From contig NC_057769.1 of assembly GCF_010389155.1 (NCBI RefSeq), positions 15,686,735 through 15,750,734 of the forward strand: a stretch of DNA of 64,000 nucleotides, written 5' to 3'. The DNA comes from Erigeron canadensis. Lineage: Eukaryota; Streptophyta; Magnoliopsida; Asterales; Asteraceae. The notes under the pieces were generated by a model. That model was given only the letters and a program-made list of their open reading frames with translations. It was not told the DNA's origin and did not search any database. Made by a program: the position numbers and the translations under genes. Positions 11,740 to 23,400 of this stretch are shown here, piece after piece (position 1 is the stretch's first letter; each line of letters begins with the position of its first letter).

Positions 11740-14700
11740 TCATGAACAGCTTTCGGCAGAAATCCCAATCCTTGAGTTTGGCAGATCAAAAAGTATCCGA
11801 TGATTTTGTTGCTGCATATTTGCGATCACGTTAAGTGACGGTGAAGCCGACATTGCCAAGCATGTGATCCCACCGGTGGAACTGTAGATAAGGAAGTTCT
11901 CTTGCTTCATCGACAACTCTGCTCCCTCGAAGATAAATGTCATTGTTGGGACTTGTTTAGCTATTGCCACTTTGTAGCATGTGTCGAAGCCTCCAAGCGA
12001 GGATACAACAGCATTTCGGCCCACTCGTCTCCTGAACTCGTCTCTCACGGCTGTGTATGCTGGAGTCACTAGCCTCGTGAATACAGTCCCTGCCAATTAA
12101 AATGTAAAATTAATTACCAAGTCAATAATGGACTATCATTGACAATCGTTGTTCAAAATTAAAAAAATAAAATAATGGACGGACTGTAATAATCAGATTG
12201 TTAATACTTGTGTAATAAATGTCAGTTATTTTAGTTTAGTTTAATCTTAATAATTTGACAGATATAAATAATACGGAGTAATTAAGATTGAAATGCTACT
12301 AACACTTTTTAGAGGAAAGGAGACTAGCATAGTTGTAGCAGGATTTAATAGTGATTTTAATTCTATACAGTACATAGTTTTTGAAAATATTATAACGCCC
12401 CCAATATCCCAACCATTCTTTTTTAGTATCTAGACCACTACCACTTTTTACAGCGACCCTCGCTGCAAAAAGTGAAAAAATGCGGGCCCCCATGTCTATA
12501 ATGGTAAATATGGCAGAATAAAAGCGAGCCCCCTCTCTAGGTCGCTGTAAAAAGTCTGGTCGGGTTACCAAAAAGGTGATCGGGTTACCAGGCGCCTATT
12601 ATAAACTCTAGCTAGTCCAATTTTATAATCACTAGCTAGTACAGTATTTAATTTTGATCACATTTTTGTTTGTACAATGACACCAATTTGACAACTTATC
12701 TTTGCTAAATTTTATAAATTGAGTGTGTTACCAGAATCGATGATGGTGCCAGCTCCATTGTTTGGGTTAAGTGCGAAAGCACTAGGAGGGATGCTAACGA
12801 GCTTAGGTCCGACTTTGATCCCAACCAATTTCACATAATAAAGTGAAGGCCTTCTAGGATTTGTAAGCAATGGTGTGTACTTGATGTTTTTTGGCTGGCC
12901 AATTGGTCCCAATCTTAAGGTTCCGGAGAATTTGGGTGATTTGTAGCTAGGAAGACAATATGAGAAAGTCGATTTGTACAGACTTTTGGATTGAGATAGC
13001 AACGAGAGTGAGCCACGGCCTAGACCTAAAACACCCTGTGGTGGGAGGGAAGTTCCAACAGCCTTTTGAATGCAACCAAAAGAGAAACCAGTAACGGTGT
13101 CTGTGGCGAGGGTTATATTGTCTTGAGCCAAATTAGCGGCTATAGATGAGGCTCCATATGTCATGTTCATTAGGCATGCGGTCCCTAGGCAAGAGTTTTG
13201 CACCTGAAATGGTAAATTAGATATGTTTTAAGTAAATCTAAAAAGAAAGAAAGAAAGAAACTGATCACAGCCGTCTCCTGTAGGTTTTGAGCCCCAATAC
13301 CTCGATGGTGTATGTCTGAGGTTAAGATGTATACAAACCGTAACTCTACCCAAGTAGAGAAGCTGCTTCCATTTTCTACCTAAATTTAGGTAGAAAAGGG
13401 CCTCTAACCTTTGCATAGGATGAGGATCGAACCCATAACCTCTATCTCCAGAGGTCAGGGTGTTAACCACTGATCTAACCATGCTGCTCTATGTTAAGTA
13501 TATAGCAGATAATTATTTACTTGCTAGCTTCAAGATGTTTGAGATTATACCATGCCATATGCCCAATGCTAACTTTACAGATTATTCATAATCTGACTGG
13601 TCCATATAGTTTCCATAAAGTTTGATAAAGACATTCAAATTTAAAAATGCTTTTCAATTGATTACAATCATTAACGGTACTCTTACTTTCAATTGCACGT
13701 TTAGTTTATTTACTTGCTTTTGGGACAATAAGACATCTTTTTGTGAGGGTAAAATTGCATATACAGGCCCATGTTACTTTAAAAAAGTACGAGTAACAAA
13801 TAATACAATAAGACCAAGTGGTTGATGTGGTTGATTTTAACTTTATTTATTTATACTACATTTATAAATCATTAATTTGTTCTCGTAATGAATCAACTAC
13901 ATACTTACTACATTATAAAGTTGTTATTTAATTTTTTGCAATTAAAAGTAGTTAATAACCTTAAAATAATAATATCTATTTGAAATATTCATACCACTCT
14001 TAATAAAATTAATTTACAAAAATCTATTGTTAACTCCTAAAATAATTATACTATCTTTTTTAAATCCATAAGTATTCTATCACGCAGATGCCACCACTAA
14101 TTGCCTCCGCCACCACATATATGTCTATCACCACCACCCAATGCAGTCGTCTACTCTTATAGTTATTTTAATAAATGATAATGTAAGATACTGTAGTCTG
14201 TTTGTGAAAAAACTAATGAATAAAACACCATGATCTCTTTTTTGCGTGAATCTATGAAAGTTGATATAAAGTTAAAAGTTAAAACATACTGTATGCGTAT
14301 ACAGCGTTTAAACCGACGGTGATTTGGATGGGAGTCCCGTGGTGTGGGATCCATAGTCACGGGCTGGGTCAGACACGGCTGACAAACCCAATCTCATCAT
14401 ATTAACATTTATTACTATTTAAAAAAGTATATTAAATATTACTCGTAGTAGACATTGTATATTTACCACTCTATACATTTTTATAAAATTTACCACTCTA
14501 TACTGTCACCTACTAAATTTCCCTTTATCTATTAGTAATACTGTTCTATACTCAATTATCTTATGAAGTGCTGGTATATATACTTTTGTTTATTATATGT
14601 AGTTAACTTTAACAAGAAGGGGTATATATATGGCTTAGAATTACCAACATAGTGCTATATGTTTTATTTTAAATTATCTATACCATCTATATTATATTAT

Positions 14701-15957
14701 AAAGCAGATTTTCCTTAGATTTTCAACATTAAACTTGGAATTTTCAATATTGATTTTAAGTACTTGTCTAAAATGTCTCTCCTATCCATTCTATATTTAT
14801 CTAAAATAACTATAATACCCTTTCTCTCTCCTCAAATCTCAATCAATCATCTTTTTTCTTTCTCCTCCATAAATCATTTATTCCTCCAATTCATTCAAAA
14901 TTTATATCGATAAATTATAAAAATTGTATGAGTGTTCTTAAATTTTCATGCTCTTTCATTAGAGATGTCATTCGATATACTTTCGAAAAATTTTTAAATC
15001 CGAGGGCGTAGCCCGTACGACTAAGCCATTTGACTATCATACTATATGACATATCAACTCCTATAACCTATCATACTCTATGACCTAGGTATCACCCACC
15101 ATCTCACCGCCGCAACGTGCGGGTACTTGCTCTCGTTTTAGTAAATTAGCTTATTTTTTCAATTTCAACAAAAAGAAAAATGAACAAATACAAATGGCCA
15201 TATTTTAAATAAGCAAACATGATCATGAATTGATAGTGTGACACTATTAGAATTTGATCCACACGCGGTGATGTCAGTCTAACAAAATTCAACATGGTTG
15301 GATCATATGATTTATTTAAATTTTATTTTATATATAAGGAAAAAAAAATGAATTCGCACCCACACTACTGCAAATAATAATTTATTCCATTCCCATATAT
15401 ATATATATATATATAGGGTAATAGGAGGAGCTGAGTACCTGTTTGCATTGAGACGCACCGCATTTAAGAGAAGTAAAAGTAGTAGACTTGGCAAAAGCAA
15501 AAGGAGGAGCAGAAGAAGCACAGCCAACACATCCACTGCAAGGAACCATAGCCATATCAGTACTGGTATCAAGGGCCAGCAGCAAGGTTTGAGCTGGGGT
15601 TCCAATCTTAGCCTTTACAATATAAGTAGGGCTTTGAACAATTTGTCTTCCGGACCCAATAGGGACAAAAGACTTGCCCCCGCCCCCAGGTGCCACTAAT
15701 AATAAGGACGACGAGAGGTAGGTGAATCGGGTTTGGTCGTCTGTTTGCATTTTGAGAACAGTTTCGGCCCATGAGAGTTGGGTTTTGGGTCGGAAAGGGG
15801 AACATTGGCTGGAAATGTGAAACACTTTGAGAGTGGAGTCATGTTCTTCTTCGTCTGTGTAGCATGTTGGGTGGTTATTGTTCAGGGAATGGGCTGTGAT
15901 GGTGGCAAGGAAGACAAGGAATAGTGGGAGTAGCGTGACACCCATTGATGATGCCAT
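11740..15957 (-). CDS. AED3-like: AED3-like apoplastic aspartic protease, three exons
   Basis: Exons 15957-15439, 13203-12732 and 12089-11740 join in phase (519+472+350 nt) into 446 aa without stops, about the length of Arabidopsis AED3. An N-terminal hydrophobic stretch (residues 1-24) is a secretion signal, and a propeptide-like region follows. The first catalytic motif is ALDTS (Asp130), with Ser in place of the usual Gly, as known in AED3-type enzymes; the second is IIDSGT (Asp329), whose Gly codon is split by intron 2. Paired cysteines include VPCSGCVGC. The family consists of secreted pepsin-like (A1) proteases, with AED3 linked to apoplastic defence in Arabidopsis. A TATA box lies at 16001-16010. 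Intron 1 (13204-15438) is inflated by a SINE and a Helitron-like repeat; intron 2 (12090-12731) holds hairpins. Likely functional. Confidence 0.93.
12442..12555. repeat. Nested inverted repeats in protease intron 2
   Basis: CACTTTTTACAGCGA at 12442-12456 faces an immediate imperfect inverse, TCGCTGCAAAAAGTG, ending near 12474, and a second perfect inverse of ACTTTTTACAGCGACC at 12540-12555. Such ends suggest a small foldback or MITE about 110 bp long. No target duplication was identified. Confidence 0.5.
13240..13490 (-). mobile_element. tRNA-derived SINE in protease intron 1
   Basis: On the minus strand from 13490, the head carries an A-box-like TGGTTAGATCAGTGG and a B box, GGTTCGATCC, about 30 bp later. 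The body contains a TCTACCTAAATTTAGGTAGA palindrome, and the 3' tail is (TTTC)n at 13240-13260. Imperfect flanking repeats, ATGTTAAGTATAT (13491-13503) and ATGTTTTAAGTAAAT (13223-13237), fit a retroposition target duplication. Pol III-transcribed SINEs move using LINE enzymes. A 5'-truncated relative sits at 22976-23136. Confidence 0.82.
14686..15137 (+). mobile_element. Dispersed Helitron-like repeat, copy 1 (protease intron 1)
   Basis: This copy starts A|TCTATATTATATTATAAAGC and ends near GCGGGTACTTGCTCTCG. It shares long blocks with 24785-25196 (inverted) and 28974-29344: CTCTCCT...AATCATTTATTCCTCC, ATAAAAATTGTATG, CTCTTTCATTAGAGAT, TTTTTAAATCCGAG, CCATCTCACCG. A TC start, AT target context and GC-rich end resemble non-autonomous Helitrons, but the end is not a clean CTRR, so the class is tentative. 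Confidence 0.6.
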
Positions 15958-16000
15958 GATGGTGATGGAGTAGTGCTCTTGTAAATGAGGGGTGGTAGGG

Positions 16001-16010
16001 TATTTATATA
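16001..16010 (-). promoter_or_regulatory. TATA box of the AED3-like gene
   Basis: Minus-strand TATATAAATA lies 44 bp upstream of the ATG at 15957, leaving room for a short leader of about 15-20 nt after a start site near 15975. No other promoter motif is firmly recognisable. Confidence 0.65.
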
Positions 16011-16376
16011 CAAAAGAAGAAAAAAAAAAAAAAAAAAGTTGAAAGTTAAAAACATACTGTATATCTTTGTATTACTTGTATTATTACAGAGAATAATTAA
16101 ATTGAAAGAATATGCCCCGTGTGTCGGTAAGATGGTAATTGGTAATGGTTATCCTTAGTTCCTATTAGTGATCAACTTTGCACGGAACTTGAACCGATTA
16201 AGAGAACGTATAAAACATCTAGTAGTATTCATAAAAAATCCAGGCTCTTACTCATATATTATATGTGATTTTTGGTTTGTATCTAAAGGCAAATTTTTAG
16301 TGAATTTCAATCTTGATCGGATGAATGTGATTGTGAGTATTTTAAACAACCGTATATGACTTTTTAAACTAAATTG
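16011..16376. other. Promoter-side intergenic DNA
   Basis: A 20-base A run near 16018-16037 is followed by AT-rich sequence. I see no gene or further site. Confidence 0.4.
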
Positions 16377-17075
16377 TCAAAATGATTCTACGTCTTGTGT
16401 AATGTTCATATGAACTTTGGCATTACCTACTTTTACCCTGTACACCGGGATTAGATGGAATACCAAGATAGCCCATAAATGTCTGTGATGTTCATCCCTG
16501 GGTTTAGAATAGATGAGTATGTCATGAATGAAGACTATGACAAAATGATACAATAAAGGTTGGCACGCGCGATTCATCATATCCATAAAGGCCGCCAGAG
16601 CATTTTTCAGCCCAAATGACATAACTAAGAACTCGTAGTGACCATACAAGTCCTAAATGCGGTCTTGACCACATCTTCCTTTTCCACCTTAAGTTGATGA
16701 TAACCCGATCGTATATCAATCTTTGAGAAATAGGAGGCACCTTGTAATTGGTCAAACAAGTCATTGACACACGAATGTGGATACTTGTTTTTCAACCTTT
16801 GTTTGTTGAATTCCCGGTAGTCGATACACATCCATATAGACCTATCCTTCTTTTTTTTCATGAATAAGACCGATGCTCCCCAAGGCCAGGAACCCAGACG
16901 AATTAATCTAAAAATTCAACCAGTTCTTGTAGTTGGGTCATTAGCTCCTTCATTTGCGTCGGAGCATGCCGATAAGGTGCTTTGGTGAATGGTCTAGCAC
17001 CTGTTTTAGATTGATGATAAACTTATAACCTCGCAGTTCCCGCTAGATCTTTGAGAAAAACGTCAGGGAAATTTG
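16377..17075 (-). pseudogene. Ty3/gypsy reverse transcriptase fragment
   Basis: Minus-strand translation shows typical gypsy RT blocks in order: [72 protein letters not shown] and the catalytic box as FIHDILIYS. The usual second-position Asp of the catalytic pair is His, and frames change at least twice. No LTRs or other pol domains are attached, so this is an isolated relic, probably of a chromovirus-like element. Confidence 0.85.
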
Positions 17076-18308
17076 ACACAAGCTCAACCTCGAAAGATGC
17101 GAATGAGGGTAAATGTCATCTATCAACTCAACTTGAATGCCACAGGACTTTACAACAAGATGGTGAAATGGAAGCAAAACGAAAAATATCTGGAGCATCT
17201 ATTAAACGAGCATCGCTCGTCCAAGTCAAAAGCCACACGGGCGTCGCTCGTGACCCCGAAGCTAGAACCGACTTTTCACCTTATAAACAAAAGAATAAAC
17301 CCTCACACTTAAAAGAGAGCAATAAGCAGCAACCAGATGAAAACCCTAAAATCTAGATCGAAAAAGCAGCTTTCAAAGAGGATTTTAGAGTTCTTAAAAC
17401 TTCTTGATCTTCATTCAACATAGATCTTCAATCTATTTTACCTTTATTGTTGATAATCAATTTCTTTCATTTTTTTAAACTTTGTTATTCCTTTAATAAT
17501 GTCTGACGGATTTGCTAATATTTGTTTGGTTTGATGTGCTTATGGAGAATTTTATTTTACTTTATTTAATGTTTAGATCGGTTAGGTTGTGTTTGCTATT
17601 TACTGTAAATCCATGATTGTTTAGTTTTTCATAATACTATTTATATTATATCTAGAGTGTGTTGATTTATTTTTAGCTTGATGTGTCTATGGTTAGTCAT
17701 TATGGTTGATATGCTTTGGACGGAAACCACTAGTTGGTCTATAATTAGCTGTAAAAACTTATTCTACTCTAGCGAGCAATTTCGGAATCAATTTGATTAG
17801 AACTAGATGAACATGATGCTCAACAATATTAGACGCGATCTAGTGATAAGAAAACGTGCACTATGACTACGAGAGATAATTAGATAGTGACTTGCTTAAA
17901 ATCTGAGTGTAATTAAAGGTAAATCATAAACACAGACTTGAACTAATAATGTTTAACAATGAATCTAGCGAGGATCTGATTATATGATAGATTAGAGTCT
18001 AGAGACATCTCGACTAATTTGGTTTGATGAATCTAGCGAGAATTTAGACCGTGAAAAGGTCTTCCAGAAGTCTAGCAGTAGATAGAGTAGTAATTGTTAT
18101 TATGCATATGATCGGATATATATATATTTTAATATTATTGTTTGCAATTTTAGGACCTTGACTAGACAAGGCTTCTCACTAAACCAAGTGGTTGCAATCT
18201 TCCTTTTACTTACTGCTTTATTAGTTAATTAGAATTCGTGACAACCCCAACCACTAGAATTACACACCATTAGATTAGGTATTGCAAGCATTCATACGGA
18301 CAATCTTG
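17076..18308. other. Unassigned repeat-like DNA
   Basis: No coding is supported. A TATA-like ACCTTATAAACA at about 17277, followed by a leader-like ACCCTAAAATCTAGATCG and a long T-rich tract, looks like part of an LTR or leader, possibly from the gypsy relic's family. Recurrent TCTAGCGAG motifs occur at about 17770-18020. I cannot define ends. Confidence 0.35.
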
Positions 18309-18695
18309 CATTTGTTCACACTTCTAGGTGAGTGTGAACAAATTAAAAATTTTGTCACGCTTTTTAGTGTGTAGAATTATATTGAATTAAAAGTGTATGG
18401 AAATTTCTCCACACTAAAAAGTGTGGATAAATAAAAGTTCACACTTTTTAGTGTGAACTTTCATAGTTATTTTGTCACACCTCATTTGTTCACGGTAACT
18501 TTTTTAGTTACCGTGCACAAATGGAGTGTGACAAAATAATTATGAAAGTTTAAACTAAAAAGTGTGAAGTTTTATTTTTACACACTTTTTACTGTGGAGA
18601 AGTTTCCATACACTTTTAATTCAATATATTTCTACACTAAAAAGTGTAACAAAATTTTTAATTTGTTCAAACTCACCTAAAAGTGTAAACAAATG
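18309..18695. mobile_element. Near-perfect foldback element (full-length palindrome)
   Basis: Two arms of about 190 bp face each other around a 5-T loop at 18501-18505, with CACGGTAACT and AGTTACCGTG next to the loop. The outer ends are CATTTGTTCACAC and GTGTAAACAAATG. The arms also contain repeated AAAAAGTGTG/CACACTTTTT units. It is a foldback MITE whose transcript would form a long hairpin, a potential small-RNA source. No clear target duplication was seen. Confidence 0.85.
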
Positions 18696-18908
18696 AAATA
18701 TGATTTGTAGTAAAAGAAAAATGATAAATGTACCACACAAAATAATGAATCTACCACAATGTACAAACTTTACTAAATACTATAAAAATATGTGTTAACT
18801 ATTGTGGTACTAATTAATAGCATCTCCATTTGAAATAGGCAAGAAGAACCTTGCGAATTGACGCAAATATTTTGATGAAACAACTTTCAAATATATATAA
18901 AAAAAAAA

Positions 18909-19886
18909 AGTAAATTACACTTTTCGTCTCTGAATTTGACACGCTTTTCACTTTTCATCCCTTAAGTGAAAAAATTACAATTTTGACCTTAAAGTTGGCA
19001 GATTTTTTCAATCACCGTCTCTTGCCAAACGTCGTTAAGTTTCAGCCATTAAGTCGGACACGTGCAAGACACATGAGGGACTGAAACTGCAAAAAATGAC
19101 AAGTTCAAGAACGAAAACTGAAATTTAATTTTCTGTTGTCATCATCTTCATCTTCTCCGGTTGACTTTCGTCGGAAAACTTAAAATGCTGATATCTCACT
19201 CTTTACTCCCTCTTTATATATATTTCTAATTTTTCGATCTTATGTCTTTGTCTCATTGACAAAAACCGAACCCACATGAAGGTCTCTCCCCATTTTGTAC
19301 TTTTCTTTTTGGTGCAGAGCTTATGGAATAATATATGAGGCACACCATTGGTGTCTTAGTGAGAAGCACGTATACCTAATCCAACATGGACTTATTTGCG
19401 AAAACAGAAATATTGCATTCTTGGAACAAGCTAAATCGTACAAAAATATTGTTCAAAATCCATGTTATGGGTATTTTGAGTTTTCCGGCAATTGTTGAAT
19501 CTGAAATCTTTTGGTTAGAATTCGTGCGGAAATTAATTTTGAGAAGTTTGGTGGTGGTTTCGTGGTCTAATCCGAAGAAACGAGTGAGATATCATCATTT
19601 TAAGTTTTCCGGCGAATTTTCTGACGAAAGTCAGCCGGAGAAGATGAAGATGATGACAACAGAAAAGTAAATTTCAATTTTCGTCCCTGAACTTGTCATT
19701 TTTTACAGTTTCAGTCCCTCACGTGTGTTGCACGTGTCCGACTTAACGACTGAAACTTAACGACGTTTGGCGAGGGACGATGATTGAAAAAATCTGCCAA
19801 CTTTAAGGTCAAAATTGTAATTTTTTTACTAAAGGAACGAAAAGTGAAAAACGTATCAACTTAAGTTACGAAAAGTGTAACTTACT
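18909..19886. mobile_element. Foldback element with ~300-bp inverted arms
   Basis: The left arm (about 18909-19200) and right arm (about 19590-19886) are imperfect inverse copies. Shared blocks include TTACACTTTTCG at the tips, AAAGTTGGCAGATTTTTTCA, GTCGTTAAGTTTCAG, TCATCTTCATCTTCTCCGG and TGATATCTCACTC. A unique centre of about 390 bp separates them and holds no recognisable gene. Tips lie in A-rich sequence so the target duplication is ambiguous. Long-armed elements of this kind are often non-autonomous Mutator-like elements. Confidence 0.8.
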
Positions 19887-20476
19887 CTTAAAAAAAATAA
19901 TCATGGCAACAAATATTGTGTAAAAGCTACTTTTAAGACATATTCCATTTTTCTTTCCTTCCCTTCCACATGTTTCGTTTAATAGTGGTTTGTGGTGGAA
20001 GGAGAGCTAATTAAGGAAAACCATCTAACACATTGTATTCTTCATTCACCCACGCAAACCAAGCAAAACATTATTTAATTATTCTTAGGTATATGTAATT
20101 GCCATTATTGATTTACTTGAATAAACAATGAAATAATTATCAAAGTTACAAATTAATTATACGAAAAAACCCATCTGAGTTTCCATTTACATTTTTTTTG
20201 GAATCAATGTGCATTTTATGAAAACTGCAAAACAAAACTACCTAACAACAACACAAAATAATAAATTATAACCCCTTTGTATTTTCCCCTTTATTTTGAT
20301 TTTTTTTTGGTGAGGTTTTCAAATATAAATATATAAGTTTGTCATAACATGTTTGTTGTATTGCCTCTTAGGTGACATTGATGATACGGGGTGAATTTGA
20401 ACTGAGGTGATAATATTAGATAGATATAAATATATTATTAGTGTGATTTATTGTTGTATCGTAAGATTGTGAGATA
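19887..20476 (+). promoter_or_regulatory. Upstream region of the PIP5K gene
   Basis: AT-rich DNA between the foldback element and the ATG. TATA-like candidates are at about 20322-20334 and 20422-20436 (AGATATAAATATATT). The leader and transcription start cannot be fixed from sequence. Confidence 0.4.
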
Positions 20477-23400
20477 ATGAGCAAAGCGTTGTTGGGAATT
20501 TTGAAGACGGCCAAGATTAGTTATAGGAGGAGGAGGAAATCACAAACATTTGCAGCAAAGAAAAGGGCAATCAGCATTTTCAAGACAATGTCTGTTGCCC
20601 ATGTTGATGATGATGATGACCTTGTAGACCTTTGCCATATAGAAAAGATATTCTCCAATGGCGATATATTTATTGGTCAATGGAATCCTACGCATATTCC
20701 TTATGGGAATGGCAAGTATATATGGTCAGATGGATGTATCTATTTTGGTGAATGGCATAAGGGTATGATTTGTGGTAAAGGCAAGTTTAGTTGGCCCTCT
20801 GGTGCCACTTATGAGGGTCAGTTCAAGAACGGCTATATGGATGGTGAAGGTACATTTACGGGTTCTTTAAACGATACTTATAGAGGTTATTGGTCCATGA
20901 ATAGAAAGCAAGGAAAGGGGATTATAAGTTATGCAAATGGTGATCAATATGAAGGGGAATGGAAAAAGGGATTTCATGATGGCCAAGGCAGGTACCATTG
21001 GAATAGTGGTCATCACTATATTGGGCAATGGAGGAACGGGAAGATGAATGGGAATGGGACCATGATTTGGGCTAATGGGAATCGGTATGACGGGTGTTGG
21101 GAAGATGGATTACCTAAAGGAAATGGTACATTTCATTGGCAAGATGGGAGTTTCTATGCTGGTGTTTGGAGTCGGGATCAAAAGGAACAAACTGGCAAGT
21201 TTTATCCTTCCACTTCTTTAGATCATCATGATGATTGGGATCCACATCAGCTTTTTACTGTTGAAATGGGTGAATGCTTGATTTGTCAAGGTGAAATAAT
21301 TACAATTTTTCCTTCCGATAAGGTGTTTAGTTGGTCCTTTGAGGAAGAAGAGACACCACCGAGGAAGAATTCAAGCGGTACAAGAACTTCCATTGACGGG
21401 AGGTCGAGCAATGGTGATACGTCGGTCGCAGAAGGTAATAGTGGGAATGGATTAGTTCGAAGGTCGCTTAAGATCAGGATGCAGCCTGCAAAGAGGCAAG
21501 GTGTGACGATATGCAAAGGCCATAAGAATTATGAGCTTATGCTTAATCTACAGCTTGGTATAAGGTACTAACTTGATAAACGATTCTCATAACACGCTAC
21601 CTGTGCTGCGTATATGGTACGTTTTCTTGCAGCCATGTTTATGGGTCGACGTGGAGTTCTTTGGTAAAGTATAGTACTTCAGTGTTAAAATGAATCAAAG
21701 TGTCTTGACATGGTATCAAATGCAATATTGTCTATTGGTTTGAATTGATAGAATTCATAACTACGTGGAAAAACGATACGTCAACTAAGCCAGTATTCTA
21801 TTTACATCTTCTTGTACTCGTAAATGGTCAATGCTGCATAAATTATCCGTAGCATGCTAATCAAATCATGTATGAAATGCTAATATCATATGCATGTGAA
21901 GAAATATGTTTTATAACATCTAAGTCAGATGATTCCTACCAAAAGCTACAACGTGAGTGCTTCCCATCTTTAAAAGATTCACCGACTTTCTCCCTATTTT
22001 TCGATCATAAAGATAACGCATGGAAATTAGATGGTGGTCATACTACCCTTAAATGGAAAACATAAAACAGAAAATAACATTGGTGATTCATGACATATCT
22101 AATGTTTTGTGTCATCGGTGCCTTATTATGTACAGTAACTTTTTTGTGTTTTTTGGAAGAATGAGTATGATCATAATTATTATATATACATGTAGGTACA
22201 TTTTGAACAATAATTTGACTGAATGCTACCAGAAAATAATTTGCACAAAAAATGAAATTGCCTAGAGGCATAACTACTTAATTCTGCTTTCAATTTAAAT
22301 GAGAAAGAGCAAAATGATGATATATTCACATATATTTTTCAAAAATTTAGGTGTAGATTATGTGTGCATTCAATGCATCCTTTTTACTCTTCTTATAATT
22401 GGCACATGAGAAATTGAAACTAAAAAAAGCACCAGAGTCAAGTAAATAGTCTTCAGATTGTGAAACAACTAACGATATATATGCTCACACATAGTCTTAA
22501 GATTGTAGACTAACAATATATATGTGCTTTTATGTGCTATTAATTAGTTCTTTAATTCCAGACATTCTGTAGGAAGGCCTGCTCCATCTAAATCTCTTAA
22601 ACTGAAGCCTACAAATTTTGATACTGCGCAGAAGTTATGGACTAAATTTCCTCCAGAGGGATCCAAACATACTCCACCTCACCAGTCATGTGAATTTAAA
22701 TGGAAAGATTACTGCCCATTGATTTTCAGGTTAGCCCATAAATTTATATAAGTTCAGTCAGTAGAGGTTGTGGGTAAGGCAGGTTGTGGACAGGGTTTAG
22801 ATGGGTTCGGGTTAAACTATTAATTTTTTGTTATGAGTTACAACAGGTTGGCTAGTGTTAACATGAATTACTTTCTGCCCAAGACATTTAATTTATATCA
22901 ATGATTAGTGTATTAATATGATTTTCATAGTTATATATAGTTCTATTAATATAAAGATATATTTCATCTCATGCGAAGGTCGGAGGGCCTTTTCTACCAT
23001 TATGGTAGAAATGTAAGCAGTCTCTCTCCTTAGGTAGAGGTAAGGCCTCTCTACATCTTAACCTCCCCCATACACCGTCGAAGTATTGAGGCTCAAAACA
23101 CGCAGAAGGCGGCACTGAATAGTTTTCTTTCTTTCTCATTTAAATAAATGATTTTGGGGTTTTCATTCCTTAACTACTTAATAGGTGACTTTTGACCCTA
23201 TATACCAGAAGTGACGTATCTATTTGCAAATCGATTGACATTACCACTTCTACAATAAAATTGTTTTAGTTTTTATTTTTGTTTCCCTCTTAAGAAAGTA
23301 TTTGATTCAGAACTCCACTGGTTTGTTTTGGTTTCAGGACTCTCAGGAAGCTATTTAATGTAGATCCAGCTGATTATATGTTATCTATATGTGGAAATGA

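Noticed and set aside
15448..15699. Plus-strand frame over protease exon 1
   Set aside because: Arg/Ser-rich antisense shadow of the intact minus-strand coding exon.
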